From: Lentzea sp. NEAU-D7
Lineage (GTDB): Bacteria > Actinomycetota > Actinomycetes > Mycobacteriales > Pseudonocardiaceae
Assembly (NCBI RefSeq): GCF_026242055.1
Contig: NZ_JAPJDL010000002.1
Coordinates: forward strand, 310,001 to 374,000
Length of the DNA stretch: 64,000 nt
Direction: 5' to 3'
Both the position numbers and the translations under genes were made by a program. The stretch's first letter is position 1. Every line of letters begins with the position of its first letter. Positions 1 to 13,357 of the stretch are shown one piece after another. The notes beneath the pieces are model-generated. The model ran no database searches. It worked only from the letters and a program-made list of their open reading frames with translations, and was not told where the DNA came from.

Positions 1-159
1 GGGAAGGTCATGTTCAGCGAGGAAGGCCTGTTGGTGGTCCAGTGGGAAAACGATGGCCACCTGTTCGACACTGGTTTCCGCGGTGACGACAAGGACGTTT
101 ACGACGAATGGGTCGCGGCGCTGAGCCACAACCCGATCAACACGGAGGGCAAGGCGTGA
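1..159 (+). CDS. C-terminal fragment of a small protein upstream of carA (PH-like domain protein, partial)
   Basis: Frame 1 is open from the window edge and ends in TGA at 157-159. The visible tail is 52 residues and contains LLVVQWENDGHLFDTGF, DKDVYDEWVAALS and the end NPINTEGKA. The stop overlaps the GTG start of carA, so the two genes are coupled. In actinomycetes a short membrane protein with a PH-like domain commonly sits between pyrC and carA in the pyr operon, and this tail with its aromatic and acidic residues fits that; the naming rests on gene position and general character only. The N-terminus, including any membrane segment, is outside the window. Confidence 0.55.
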   Translation, partial: GKVMFSEEGLLVVQWENDGHLFDTGFRGDDKDVYDEWVAALSHNPINTEGKA

Positions 160-1267
160 CGAACGCGGCATTGGTGCTGGAAGACGGACGTGTCTTCCGC
201 GGTGAGGCGTACGGAGCGACCGGCGTCTCGCTCGGCGAGGTCGTGTTCTCCACGGCCATGACCGGGTACCAGGAAACCCTGACCGACCCCTCCTACCACC
301 GCCAGATCGTGGTGCAGACCGCGCCGCAGATCGGCAACACCGGCTGGAACGACGAGGACGACGAGTCCTCGAAGATCTGGGTCGCCGGCTACGTGGTCCG
401 CGACCCCGCGCGCACGCCGTCGAACTGGCGGTCCAAGCGCGGTCTCGACGAGGAACTGGCCAACCAGGGCGTCGTCGGCATCGCGGGCCTCGACACCCGC
501 ACCCTGACCCGCCACATCCGCGAGCAGGGCGCCATGCGGGCCGGGGTGTTCTCCGGCTCCGAGCTCACCGACGACGCGTCGATGGTCGAGCAGGTCAAGG
601 CCTCCGCGCAGATGGTCGGCGCGAACCTCGCGGTCGACGTCACCACGGACAAGCCGTACGTCGTCGAGGCCATCGGCGAGAAGAAGTTCACCGTCGCCGC
701 GCTCGACCTGGGCATCAAGTCGAACACCCCGCGGATGATGGCGGCACGCGGCATCGAGGTGCACGTCCTGCCGCTGACCAGCACGTTCGACGACATCCTG
801 AAGGTCAGCCCCGACGGGGTGTTCCTCAGCAACGGCCCGGGCGACCCGGCCACGCAGGACCACGCCATCGCGCTGACGAAGGAGGCCCTGGGCCGCAAGC
901 TGCCGCTGTTCGGCATCTGCTTCGGCAACCAGATCCTCGGCCGCGCGGTCGGCCGCGGGACGTACAAGATGCGCTACGGCCACCGCGGCATCAACATCCC
1001 GGTCATCGACGTGACCACGGGCAAGGTCGCCATCACCTCGCAGAACCACGGGTTCGCGCTGGAAGGCACGCCGGGCGAGGAGTTCTCCTCCGAGTTCGGC
1101 CGCGCCGTGCTGTCGCACTACTGCCCGAACGACGGCACCGTCGAGGGCGTCCGGCTGCTCGACGCGCCGGCGTTCTCCGTGCAGTACCACCCCGAGGCCG
1201 CGGCCGGTCCCCACGACGCCGCGCCCCTGTTCGACGAGTTCGTGACGCTGATGAATGAGGCCCGCTG

Positions 1268-1268
<1 letters not shown>
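156..1268 (+). CDS. carA: carbamoyl-phosphate synthase, small (glutaminase) subunit
   Basis: This subunit hydrolyses glutamine and passes ammonia to CarB for carbamoyl phosphate, which feeds pyrimidine and arginine synthesis. The GTG at 156 is chosen because it gives the family N-terminus ([17 protein letters not shown]) and overlaps the preceding stop; the frame is open further upstream. It has 370 residues, the normal length. Residues about 1-150 are the small-subunit N-domain and about 190-365 a class I glutamine amidotransferase. The nucleophile is Cys255 in GICFGNQ, and His345 and Glu347 in QYHPE complete the triad. The stop TGA overlaps the carB ATG. It is a first-step enzyme in an operon with carB and pyrF. 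Confidence 0.97.
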
Positions 1269-4566
<3,298 letters not shown>

Positions 4567-4570
<4 letters not shown>

Positions 4571-5379
4571 CCTTCGGCGAGAAGCTGGCGAAAGCCGTTG
4601 CGGCGCACGGACCTCTGTGCGTCGGGATCGACCCGCACCCGAGCCTGCTGGACGCCTGGGGCCTCTCCGGGACCGCCGAGGGCCTCGAGCGGTTCGCGCT
4701 GACCGCCGTGGAGGCGTTCGGCGGCAGGGTGGCGATGGTGAAGCCGCAGGCGGCGTTCTTCGAGGCCTACGGGTCGCGGGGCGTCGCCGTGCTGGAGCGG
4801 GTGATCGCGGAGCTGCGCGACTCGGGCACGCTGGTGCTCGTGGACGCCAAGCGCGGCGACATCGGCTCCACCATGGCCGCCTACGCCCAGGCGTACCTGG
4901 GCGACGGCTCGCCGCTGGCCGGTGACGCGGTCACGCTCTCACCGTTCCTCGGGATCGGCTCGCTGCAGCCCGCCCTCGACACGGCGCGGGCGACGGGCCG
5001 GGGCGTGTTCGTGCTCGCCCTCACGTCCAACCCGGAGGGCGCCCAGGTTCAGCGGTCGGTTGCTCCGGACGGGCGAACCGTGGCGCAGACGATCATCGAT
5101 TTCGCCGCGGCTCGAAATTCAGGCATTTCCCCGTGCGGCGATGTCGGTCTCGTCGTGGGTGCCACGATCGGGGAAACGGATGTAGACCTCAGCCGGTTCA
5201 ACGGACCGATCCTGGCCCCCGGTTTCGGCGCTCAGGGTGGCTCCGCGGCTGATCTAAAACGGCTCTTCGGACCCGACATGCGCAACGTCTTTCCGACTTC
5301 TTCACGAGATGTTCTCAAGCATGGCCCCGACGTATCGTCGCTGGTCAGCGCGGTGCAGCGGGTCCAGCAGAGCCTCTGA
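4567..5379 (+). CDS. pyrF: orotidine 5'-phosphate decarboxylase (type 2)
   Basis: It catalyses the last step of UMP synthesis, decarboxylation of OMP. It has 270 residues and begins [24 protein letters not shown]. The signature [10 protein letters not shown] is present, with the catalytic lysine at residue 95 flanked by two aspartates. The length and the internal motifs place it in the longer type 2 family usual in actinomycetes. The GTG start overlaps the last codons of carB. A 295-base gene-free stretch follows, which holds a weak hairpin at 5385-5416 and a promoter candidate at 5603-5632, so the pyrimidine operon probably ends here and mihF starts a new unit. Confidence 0.96.
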
Positions 5380-5384
5380 GGAGG

Positions 5385-5416
5385 GGCGCGCCGCGTCTTT
5401 TGGGGTGTGGCGCGCT
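5385..5416 (+). terminator. weak hairpin after pyrF
   Basis: GGCGCGCC at 5385-5392 pairs with GGCGCGCT at 5409-5416 (7 GC pairs plus one G-U) around a 16-base loop that contains four T. There is no T-run downstream. It is a possible end for the car-pyrF transcript, but the long loop makes this uncertain. Confidence 0.3.
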
Positions 5417-5602
5417 CACCTGGGCAAACATGTGTTGGTAGGGTCCACGCCACCGGCTGCCCCGCTGGTCACCGGCCTCATAGCACACCTAGAGTGGGCG
5501 ACGAGTTGCCGGAGGCAGTGATCAGGCAGCCGGAGGGTGTTGGTACTACTACCACCCGCCGCATCACTCATGACCGCTGAAGATTTACCTGACTGGGTCA
5601 CG

Positions 5603-5632
5603 TTGTACTCAGGCAATTGCGGTCGGTACGGT
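5603..5632 (+). promoter_or_regulatory. candidate promoter for mihF
   Basis: TTGTAC at 5603-5608 and TACGGT at 5627-5632 are spaced by 18 bases, resembling a vegetative sigma-70/HrdB-type promoter (TTGACn / TAnnnT). It lies 42 bases before the mihF start, with a GGAGGA ribosome site in between. The rest of the 5380-5674 gap shows no other clear feature. Confidence 0.4.
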
Positions 5633-5674
5633 CGCGGCACCGATCCGAAAAGAATCCACACCACGGAGGAAATC

Positions 5675-5992
5675 GTGGCTCTTCCCCAGCTTACCGAGGA
5701 GCAGCGAGCCGCAGCGCTGGAGAAGGCTGCTGCCGCTCGTCGCGCTCGGGCTGAGCTCAAGGAGCGCCTCAAGCGCGGCGGCACGACCCTGACGGACGTG
5801 CTCAAGGCCGCCGAGAGCGACGAGGTCCTGGGCAAGATGAAGGTGTCCGCGCTGCTCGAGGCCCTCCCGGGCGTCGGCAAGGTTCGCGCGCAGCAGATCA
5901 TGGAGCGCCTCGAGATCGCTCCCAGCCGTCGCCTGCGCGGTCTCGGTGACCGCCAGCGCAAGGCCCTGCTCTCCGAGTTCAGCGGAGAGTGA
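5675..5992 (+). CDS. mihF: actinobacterial integration host factor (mIHF/sIHF)
   Basis: This is a nucleoid-associated DNA-binding protein of actinomycetes, unrelated in sequence to enterobacterial IHF. The frame is open from 5537, but GTG at 5675 is chosen. It has GGAGGA at 5665-5670 just upstream and yields the known 105-residue form starting [20 protein letters not shown]. The N-terminal helix rich in Ala, Lys and Arg is followed by a helix-two-turn-helix region with [17 protein letters not shown], the helix-hairpin-helix-like motif of the family, and the C-terminal [16 protein letters not shown]. The stop overlaps the gmk GTG, matching the mihF-gmk-rpoZ order of Mycobacterium and Streptomyces. 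Confidence 0.95.
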   Translation: MALPQLTEEQRAAALEKAAAARRARAELKERLKRGGTTLTDVLKAAESDEVLGKMKVSALLEALPGVGKVRAQQIMERLEIAPSRRLRGLGDRQRKALLSEFSGE

Positions 5993-6585
5993 TTGGCACC
6001 GAGGCGGGAACGGGCTCTGTCCGTTCCCGCCTCACCGTCTTGTCCGGGCCGTCCGGCGTTGGCAAGTCCAGCGTTCTGGCGGAGCTGCGCAGGCAGCAGC
6101 CCGATGTCTACTTTTCCGTCTCGGCGACCACCAGGAAGCCGAGGCCGGGCGAGGTTGACGGAGTGCACTACCACTTCGTGGACCACGAGAAGTTCCAGCA
6201 GATGGTCGAGGCAGGCGAGTTCCTCGAACACGCCGAGTTCGCCGGAAACCACTACGGAACCCCTCGCAGGCCCGTCGAAGAAGCTTTGGCCGCGGGCCGT
6301 CCCGCGCTCCTGGAGATCGAACTGCAGGGCGCGCGGCAGGTCCGCGTGGCCATGCCGGACGCCCGGCTGGTCATGCTGGCGCCCCCGTCCTGGGAGCACC
6401 TGGTCGACCGGCTGACGGGCAGAGGTACCGAACATCCGGACGTCGTCGAACGCCGGCTCGCCATCGCCCGTGAGGAGCTGGCGGCCGAAAAGGAGTTCGA
6501 CGAGGTCGTCGTGAACGCCGACGTGCAGTCGGCCGCGGCCGACTTGCTATCCTTGATGGTCGGACCACGAAATTCAGGAGATTGA
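5989..6585 (+). CDS. gmk: guanylate kinase
   Basis: It phosphorylates GMP to GDP with ATP. It has 198 residues. The P-loop GPSGVGKSS lies at residues 20-28 with Lys26, and the GMP-binding region is [18 protein letters not shown] followed by [12 protein letters not shown] at 5989 overlaps the mihF stop and has GGAGAG as ribosome site inside the mihF end. The extra 13 residues before the P-loop strand are typical of actinobacterial forms. rpoZ follows 3 bases later, so the three genes form one operon. Confidence 0.96.
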   Translation: MIGTEAGTGSVRSRLTVLSGPSGVGKSSVLAELRRQQPDVYFSVSATTRKPRPGEVDGVHYHFVDHEKFQQMVEAGEFLEHAEFAGNHYGTPRRPVEEALAAGRPALLEIELQGARQVRVAMPDARLVMLAPPSWEHLVDRLTGRGTEHPDVVERRLAIAREELAAEKEFDEVVVNADVQSAAADLLSLMVGPRNSGD

Positions 6586-6588
6586 CGA

Positions 6589-6873
6589 GTGATCACCCAC
6601 ACCGAGCTCGGTCACCTGACCGGTTCTCCGGAGGGCATCACCAACCCGCCGATCGACGACCTGCTTGAGCAGGTGAGCTCGAAGTACGCGTTGGTGATCT
6701 ACGCCGCGAAGCGTGCCCGCCAGATCAACGACTACTACGCGCAGCTCGGCGAGGGCCTGCTCGAGTACGTCGGCCCGCTCGTCGAGCCGGGCCCGCGTGA
6801 GAAGCCCCTCTCGATCGCTCTTCGCGAGATCCACGCGGGTCTCCTCGAGCACACCGAGGGAAGCGAAGGGTAG
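6589..6873 (+). CDS. rpoZ: RNA polymerase omega subunit
   Basis: It is the small assembly chaperone subunit of RNA polymerase. It has 94 residues and starts with GTG 3 bases after gmk. The conserved block [20 protein letters not shown] followed by [12 protein letters not shown] is the omega signature around the beta-prime contact helix. AGGAGA lies just before the start. The gene is followed by a GC-rich hairpin repeat rather than by a classical terminator. Confidence 0.96.
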   Translation: MITHTELGHLTGSPEGITNPPIDDLLEQVSSKYALVIYAAKRARQINDYYAQLGEGLLEYVGPLVEPGPREKPLSIALREIHAGLLEHTEGSEG

Positions 6874-6932
6874 AAGGCTCTGGGAGAGGTCTGTCTGCGG
6901 AAAGCGCAGACCAAGACCGCCTTCCGGTGTCT

Positions 6933-7040
6933 TGTGGGGGCCGAGCCCCCACACCCCAGCCGAGGGCTTCGCCCCCGGACCCCCGAAGCCCGGGGCTCCG
7001 CCCCGGGGCTTCAGAGCCCGGGACTTCGCCCCGGACCCAG
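6933..7040. repeat. GC-rich palindromic repeat cluster between rpoZ and coaBC
   Basis: At least four hairpins stand side by side. TGTGGGGG (6933-6940) pairs with CCCCCACA (6946-6953). GGGC-TTC-GCCC lies at 6964-6974. CCCGGGGC-TCC-GCCCCGGG lies at 6989-7007, extended by GAAG/CTTC with one bulged G. A further imperfect one (CCGGGAC-TTC-GCCCCGG) lies near 7018-7034. The unit GGGGCTTCGCCCCGGACCC recurs in degenerate form. Similar units are scattered between genes in many actinomycete genomes, but only this cluster is visible here. It may end or stabilise rpoZ mRNA. Confidence 0.75.
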
Positions 7041-7116
7041 CGGGTCTTCTTCTTGGACTCGGCGGGAGTGCTTCTCGCGAGGGTGACCTCGCGGTCTGTC
7101 CTTCACAGGAGAGCTG

Positions 7117-8370
7117 TTGACTTCCGCTGCATCTGACGTTGATGCCCCCGTCACACCCCGGATCGTTCTCGGGGTTGGTGGGGGCATCGCCGCGTACAAG
7201 GCCTGCGAGGTTCTGCGACGGCTGACCGAGTCCGGTCACTCGGTGCGGGTCGTTCCCACCGAGGGCGCGTTGAAGTTCGTGGGAGCCGCCACGTTCGAGG
7301 CGCTGTCCGGTCAGGTCGTGTCCGCCGACCCGTTCGACGACGTGCACGAGGTGCCGCACGTCAAGCTCGGGCAGAACGCCGACCTCGTCGTGGTCGCCCC
7401 GGCGACGGCGAACCTGATCGCGAAGGCCGCGCACGGCCTCGCGGACGACCTCCTGACGAACACCCTGCTGACCGCGCGCTGCCCGGTCCTGCTGGTGCCG
7501 GCCATGCACACCGAGATGTGGGAGCACCCCGCCACCCAGCACAACGTGCAGCTGCTGCGCAGCCGCGGCGTGACCGTCGCCGAACCGGCCTCGGGCCGGT
7601 TGACGGGCAAGGACACGGGCAAGGGCCGCCTGCCCGACCCCGCCGAGATCGTCGAGCTCGCCCGGCTGCTGCTGGTGCGGCCCGACGCCCTGCGGCGGAC
7701 ACTCGAAGGCGTGCACGTCGCGATCTCCGCCGGTGGCACGCGGGAGCCACTCGATCCGGTGCGGTTCATCGGCAACCGCTCGTCCGGCAAGCAGGGCTAC
7801 GCACTCGCGCGAGTGGCGGCGCAACGCGGTGCCCGAGTGACTTTGGTCGCTGGCAACACCGCGGACCTGGCCACGCCGTCGGGTGTCGACCTCGTCCGCG
7901 TGGGCTCCGCGGTGGAGCTGCGCGACGTCATGCACAAGGTGTCGGCGGACGCGGACGTGGTCGTGATGGCCGCCGCGGTGGCCGACTTCCGGCCGTCTTC
8001 GCTCACCGGACACAAGATCAAGAAGACCGACGGCGACCCCGACCCGATCACGCTGACGAAGAACCCCGACATCCTCGTGGAGCTCGTTTCCGCACGTAGG
8101 ACGGGTCAGCTGATCGTCGGGTTCGCCGCGGAGACCGGCGACGAGACGACGTCGGTGCTCGACTACGGCCGCGCGAAGCTGCGGCGCAAGGGCTGCGACC
8201 TCCTGGTGCTGAACGCGGTCGGCGACGGCAAGGCGTTCGAGCAGGACGACAACGCGGGCTGGCTGCTGTCGCCGGACGGCGACGAGACCCCTATACCCCA
8301 CGGGCCCAAGACGCAAGTGGCGTCCGCGGTGTGGGACGCGGTTAGCTCTCGTTTGACTGACTCTCAGTAG
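7117..8370 (+). CDS. coaBC: bifunctional phosphopantothenoylcysteine decarboxylase / phosphopantothenate-cysteine ligase
   Basis: It makes 4'-phosphopantetheine for coenzyme A: the ligase joins cysteine to phosphopantothenate and the decarboxylase removes CO2. It has 417 residues. The start is TTG at 7117 with AGGAGA at 7107-7112. CoaC covers about residues 1-185, with the flavin region IVLGVGGGIAAYKACEV, the catalytic His81 in PHVKLGQ, and the substrate clamp PAMHTEMW. CoaB covers the rest, with ISAGGTREPLDPVRFIGNRS and the KNPDIL motif. The CTP/flavin fusion order is standard. metK follows 39 bases later, possibly with its own -10 (TAGAAT at 8368-8373). Confidence 0.96.
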   Translation: MTSAASDVDAPVTPRIVLGVGGGIAAYKACEVLRRLTESGHSVRVVPTEGALKFVGAATFEALSGQVVSADPFDDVHEVPHVKLGQNADLVVVAPATANLIAKAAHGLADDLLTNTLLTARCPVLLVPAMHTEMWEHPATQHNVQLLRSRGVTVAEPASGRLTGKDTGKGRLPDPAEIVELARLLLVRPDALRRTLEGVHVAISAGGTREPLDPVRFIGNRSSGKQGYALARVAAQRGARVTLVAGNTADLATPSGVDLVRVGSAVELRDVMHKVSADADVVVMAAAVADFRPSSLTGHKIKKTDGDPDPITLTKNPDILVELVSARRTGQLIVGFAAETGDETTSVLDYGRAKLRRKGCDLLVLNAVGDGKAFEQDDNAGWLLSPDGDETPIPHGPKTQVASAVWDAVSSRLTDSQ

Positions 8371-8409
8371 AATTTTTCCTCAGACCAACCCCGCACCTAA
8401 GGAGTGTCC

Positions 8410-9612
<1,203 letters not shown>

Positions 9613-9627
9613 TCGTCGTTCATCGAA

Positions 9628-9659
9628 ACGGCCCGCTTCCCTTCCAGGAGGCGGGCCGT
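9628..9659. terminator. bidirectional terminator between metK and the lectin gene
   Basis: ACGGCCCGC (9628-9636) pairs perfectly with GCGGGCCGT (9651-9659) around a 14-base loop. It lies between two convergent genes and can serve both. There is no long T-run, as is usual in this group. Confidence 0.7.
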
Positions 9660-9666
9660 CGCGCTG

Positions 9667-10179
9667 TCAGAAACCGATGACGAAGCGCTGGGCGGGTGTG
9701 TTGTTGCAGTCCCAGGTCTGCACAGCCAGCCCGACGGTGGTCTGGGCACCGGGTACGTCGAGGCACAGGTTGTGGTCGCCGCCCGCCATCGACTCGATCT
9801 CGGCGATGCTCGGCGGAGCCGGAACGGTCTTCCACACGTGGTTGCTGACCCGCGGCAGGCACGCCACCTGGGCGACGGGCGACCCGCGGCGGACCGGGCC
9901 GTTCATGTAGAAGCAGCGGCCGCTGGCCTCGTTGATGATCTGGTGGTGGTTGCCGGAGATCTTGTCGAAGTGCCAGTTCTGGATGGCGCTGCCGGGAACG
10001 CAGGGCATCTGCACGATCCGCGCGTCGAACGTGCTGCCGCCCTCAGGCTGCAGGCACAGGCCGCTCCACGTGTTCTTGATGGGTTTGAAGACACCGGCGG
10101 CGTTCGCGACGCCGCCGCTCGCCGTGAGCGCCAGTCCGAGCGCTGCCAGCACGACGAGCACCTTTCTTCGAATTCTCAT
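9667..10179 (-). CDS. secreted ricin-type beta-trefoil lectin-like protein
   Basis: This is a 170-residue exported protein. The ATG at 10179 starts a classical signal peptide (MRIRRKVLVVLAALGLALTA), with likely cleavage after AANA near residue 28. The mature part is a single ricin-type carbohydrate-binding domain: the repeated QxW-like motifs (QNWHF, QTWDC), GLCLQPEGG, GRCFYMN and NLCLDVPG, with regularly spaced cysteines. Three subdomains are recognisable. The substrate is unknown, probably a polysaccharide. There is no catalytic domain. It is transcribed away from the SARP regulator at 10276 across a 96-base gap, so that regulator may control it. No convincing ribosome site precedes the ATG. 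Confidence 0.82.
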   Translation of the reverse strand: MRIRRKVLVVLAALGLALTASGGVANAAGVFKPIKNTWSGLCLQPEGGSTFDARIVQMPCVPGSAIQNWHFDKISGNHHQIINEASGRCFYMNGPVRRGSPVAQVACLPRVSNHVWKTVPAPPSIAEIESMAGGDHNLCLDVPGAQTTVGLAVQTWDCNNTPAQRFVIGF

Positions 10180-10201
10180 GGCCGAACCATGGCCGTCGGG
10201 C

Positions 10202-10230
10202 CTGGCATGGACCTGAAACCTGACGGAAAC
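10202..10230 (+). promoter_or_regulatory. candidate SARP binding boxes (direct repeats)
   Basis: Three heptamers recur at an exact 11-base step: CTGGCAT (10202), CTGAAAC (10213) and CGGAAAC (10224), each separated by 4 bases. SARP regulators are known to bind direct heptamer repeats with this 11-bp period near -35 regions. The position between the divergent lectin and SARP genes fits autoregulation or control of the lectin. The first heptamer is the weakest match. Confidence 0.4.
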
Positions 10231-10275
10231 GGCGTTCCAGGCTGACATCACCGGGTCGCCGGACGACTACCTGGT

Positions 10276-13200
10276 GTGCAGGTGCGGATTCTGGGACCGG
10301 TCGACGTCACGGTGGACGGCGCGCCGAGGGAGGTGCGAGGCCGGCGCCGCAAGGCGGTGCTCGCCGTGCTGGCGCTGCGGGCGGGCGAGATCGTGAGCAC
10401 CGATCGGCTGACCGAGGTGGTGTGGGGCGACCACGCGCCCCGCACGGCCGCGAACACGCTCCAGCACCACGTGTCGTATCTGCGCCGCGTGCTCGGCGAC
10501 CGTGCGGCGATCTCGGTGCGTGCGCCGGGATATGTGCTCGACGCCGACACGGACCTCCTTGCGGTCCAACGCTTGCTGGACCAGAGCAAGAGCGAGGCCG
10601 ATCCGGCCGGTCGGGCGGCGCACCTGCGGGCGGCGCTCGCGTGCTGGCGGGACCGGCCCCTGGTGGACGTGACCGGGCACGCGTGGCTGGACGAACAGGC
10701 CGAGCGCATCGCCGCGCTGAGGACCGAGGCCGAGGACGCACTCACCGAGGTGCGGCTGGCGCTCGGCGAGCACGCGATGCTGGTGCCGGAGCTGGAGTGG
10801 CGCTGCCGGGAGCAGCCGTTCCGCGAGCACCTGCACGGACAGCTGATGGTCGCGCTGTACCGCTGCGGACGTCAGGCGGATGCGCTCACGGCGTATCAGC
10901 GGCTTCGGCACGTGCTCGGCGAGGAACTGGGAATCGACCCGACCCCGGCCCTCCGGGAGCTGGAGGCGGCGATCCTGCGTCAGGACGCCGCACTCGATCT
11001 TCCGGGAGTCGGGCCCGCGTCGCGGGCCGGCGTGCTGCTCGAGCGCGAGCACGAGCTCTCCGAGCTGACCGTCGCCGCACGGGAGGCGGTCGCGGGGAAC
11101 GGTTCGGTGGTGCTGGTGTCCGGCGAGCCCGGCGTCGGCAAGTCGGCACTGGTGGACGCGGTGCGGGGGAGGGCGCCGCGACAGGCCCGGCTGCTCGTCG
11201 GGTGCTGCGACGACCTGGCCACGCCACGCGCGCTCGGCCCGTTCCGCGACCTGTTCGGTCCACGACTGCGTGCCGCGGGGGACCGGGACGAGGTGTTCGA
11301 GGTGCTGCTCGGCGAGCTGACGCGGCCGACGGTTCTCGTCGTCGAGGACGTGCACTGGGCGGACGAGGCCACCGTGGACGCACTGTCCTTTTTGGTCAGA
11401 CGGGTGGCGTCGCTGCCCGTGCTGCTGATGCTGACCTATCGCACCGCGGGGCCGTTGCTGCAGCGCCTGCTCGGGCAGGTCGCCGCGGCGCCGCGGGTGC
11501 GGAGGTTCGAGCCGGCCCCATTGTCGGCCGCGGCGGTCGGACGGCTGCTCACGGCGAGCGGGCTCGACCCGCGCGAGGTGTACGCGGTGACAGGGGGAAA
11601 CCCGTTCTTCGTCACCGAGATCCTCGCGGCGGGACACCTCGACCGCGTCCCACCGACGGTCGTCGACGCGGTGCTCGCGCGGCTGGATCGGCTGGACGGC
11701 GGTGGTCAGGAGGCGCTGGCGCAGCTCGCCGTCGTTCCGTCCACTGTGGAGCCCTGGTTGCGGGACGCGCTGCTGCCGGACGGGGTCGCCGCCGTGGTGG
11801 CCGCGGAACGGCACGGGCTGCTCACCGTGACACCGGCCCGCACCGGGTTCCGGCACGAGCTCATCCGGCGCGCCGTCGCGGACGCGTTGCCGGTGGCCCG
11901 GCGGGTCGAGCTGAACCGCCACGTCCTCGCCGCACTCGTGGCACGAGGCGGGGTGGACCTGGCGCGCGTCGTGCACCACGCCGCCGAGGCCGGTGACACC
12001 GGTGCGGTCGTGCGCTACGGCCCCATGGCGGCCGAGGCGGCGAGCCGGGCCGGCTCGCACCTGGAGGCGGCGGCTCACCTGCGTCTCGTGCTGCGGCAAC
12101 GAGAACTGCTCGATCAGGAGCGCCGGGCCGACCTGCTGAACCGCTACGCGGTCGAGAGCAGCGTCATCGGGGACATGGGCTCTGCCGTGCAGGCCCAGCG
12201 GGAGGTCGTCGCACTGCGGCGCGGCCTCGATGACGTCCGTGCGCTCGGTCGCGACCTGGTGTGGTTGTCGCTGATCTGCTGGCGGGCCGGCATGCCGGAG
12301 CTCGTCTGCGGCAGCAGTGCGGAGGAGGCCGTCGCACTGCTGGAAAGCGCGGGCGACGACAGGGCGCTCGCCCGCGCCCTGACCCACCGGAGCGGCCTGC
12401 TGTCGATCCTCTACCGCACCGAGGAGAGCCTGGCGCTGGGCGAGCGCGCCGTCGCACTCGCCCGCGCGGCCGGCGACCAGGAGGTCCTCGCCCACGCGTT
12501 GGCGAGCGTCGGCACCGCGCAGGCCGACCTGGGCCTGGCGGAGGCGTGGACCACGCTGGCGGAGGCCAGGCAGGTGACGCTGGCGTCCGGCTCGGTCAGC
12601 GACTTCTGCAGGTTCACCGTGAACGTCGTCGAGATCCTGCTCTGGGAGTCACGCCTGGACGAGGCGATGAGCTGTGTCGCGACGGCGCTCGAGATGGCGG
12701 ACGGCGCGGGGGAGCTTCGGTACCTGAACCGCATGTACACGTGCCGGGCGACGATCGCGGTCGAGGCGGGTGACTGGGACCAGGCGACGGCGGACGCGGA
12801 ACTGGTGGCCGGAGCGCGGCCGCCGGCCAACCCGCCGACGCGGTGCCACGCGCTCATCGCCCTGGGCAGGGTGCGGGCGCGCCGGGGTCTGCCCGGCGCA
12901 CAGGACGCTCTCGCGCAGGCCTGGGATCTCGCGCGGGCGACCGGGGAGCTGCAGAACATCGGCCCGGCCGCCGTGGCGAGGGCCGAGGCGGCGTGGCTGC
13001 GCGGAGACGAGGTCGTGGCCGCGGAGCTCGAACCCCTGCACGGACAAGCGCGCCGGCTCGGCGTGCGGGCGCTGGTCGCGGAACTGGCCTACTGGCTGGG
13101 CATCGCGGGCCGTCCCGTGCCCGCGGAAGACTCCTGCCATCCCCACGCGCTGCTGGCGGCGGGCCGGTGGCGCGAAGCCGCCAAGCGGTGGCAGCAGGCC

Positions 13201-13335
13201 GGATGCGACCACTGGTACGCCGTGGCCCTCGCCGAGAGCGACGACCCCGGCGACCTGGCCGAGGCACTCGCGATCTTCGAGGGTCTCGGCGCGCACCCTC
13301 TCGTGGCCCGTGTGCGCGCTCGCGGTATCTCCTAG
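10276..13335 (+). CDS. large SARP-family regulator with AAA ATPase and TPR region
   Basis: It is a 1019-residue transcription regulator. Residues about 1-93 are an OmpR-type winged helix (VRILGPVDVTVDGAPREVRG) and about 95-240 the bacterial transcriptional activation domain. Then comes a STAND/AAA-type ATPase with Walker A GEPGVGKSALV near residue 283 and Walker B VLVVEDVHWADEA near 355, followed by a long TPR-like helical tail. The ATPase and tail resemble LuxR-type large regulators (LAL), but the C-terminal LuxR helix-turn-helix is absent: the protein stops at PLVARVRARGIS, where the LuxR domain would begin. It is probably a signal-responsive activator. Candidate binding boxes lie at 10202-10230. 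A second regulator follows after 22 bases, probably in the same operon. Confidence 0.9.
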   Translation: MQVRILGPVDVTVDGAPREVRGRRRKAVLAVLALRAGEIVSTDRLTEVVWGDHAPRTAANTLQHHVSYLRRVLGDRAAISVRAPGYVLDADTDLLAVQRLLDQSKSEADPAGRAAHLRAALACWRDRPLVDVTGHAWLDEQAERIAALRTEAEDALTEVRLALGEHAMLVPELEWRCREQPFREHLHGQLMVALYRCGRQADALTAYQRLRHVLGEELGIDPTPALRELEAAILRQDAALDLPGVGPASRAGVLLEREHELSELTVAAREAVAGNGSVVLVSGEPGVGKSALVDAVRGRAPRQARLLVGCCDDLATPRALGPFRDLFGPRLRAAGDRDEVFEVLLGELTRPTVLVVEDVHWADEATVDALSFLVRRVASLPVLLMLTYRTAGPLLQRLLGQVAAAPRVRRFEPAPLSAAAVGRLLTASGLDPREVYAVTGGNPFFVTEILAAGHLDRVPPTVVDAVLARLDRLDGGGQEALAQLAVVPSTVEPWLRDALLPDGVAAVVAAERHGLLTVTPARTGFRHELIRRAVADALPVARRVELNRHVLAALVARGGVDLARVVHHAAEAGDTGAVVRYGPMAAEAASRAGSHLEAAAHLRLVLRQRELLDQERRADLLNRYAVESSVIGDMGSAVQAQREVVALRRGLDDVRALGRDLVWLSLICWRAGMPELVCGSSAEEAVALLESAGDDRALARALTHRSGLLSILYRTEESLALGERAVALARAAGDQEVLAHALASVGTAQADLGLAEAWTTLAEARQVTLASGSVSDFCRFTVNVVEILLWESRLDEAMSCVATALEMADGAGELRYLNRMYTCRATIAVEAGDWDQATADAELVAGARPPANPPTRCHALIALGRVRARRGLPGAQDALAQAWDLARATGELQNIGPAAVARAEAAWLRGDEVVAAELEPLHGQARRLGVRALVAELAYWLGIAGRPVPAEDSCHPHALLAAGRWREAAKRWQQAGCDHWYAVALAESDDPGDLAEALAIFEGLGAHPLVARVRARGIS

Positions 13336-13357
13336 GTGCCGGGCGACTCCGTAGTGC

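Noticed and set aside
8371-8409. SAM riboswitch before metK
   Set aside because: Only 39 bases separate coaBC and metK, too few for any known SAM-binding RNA.
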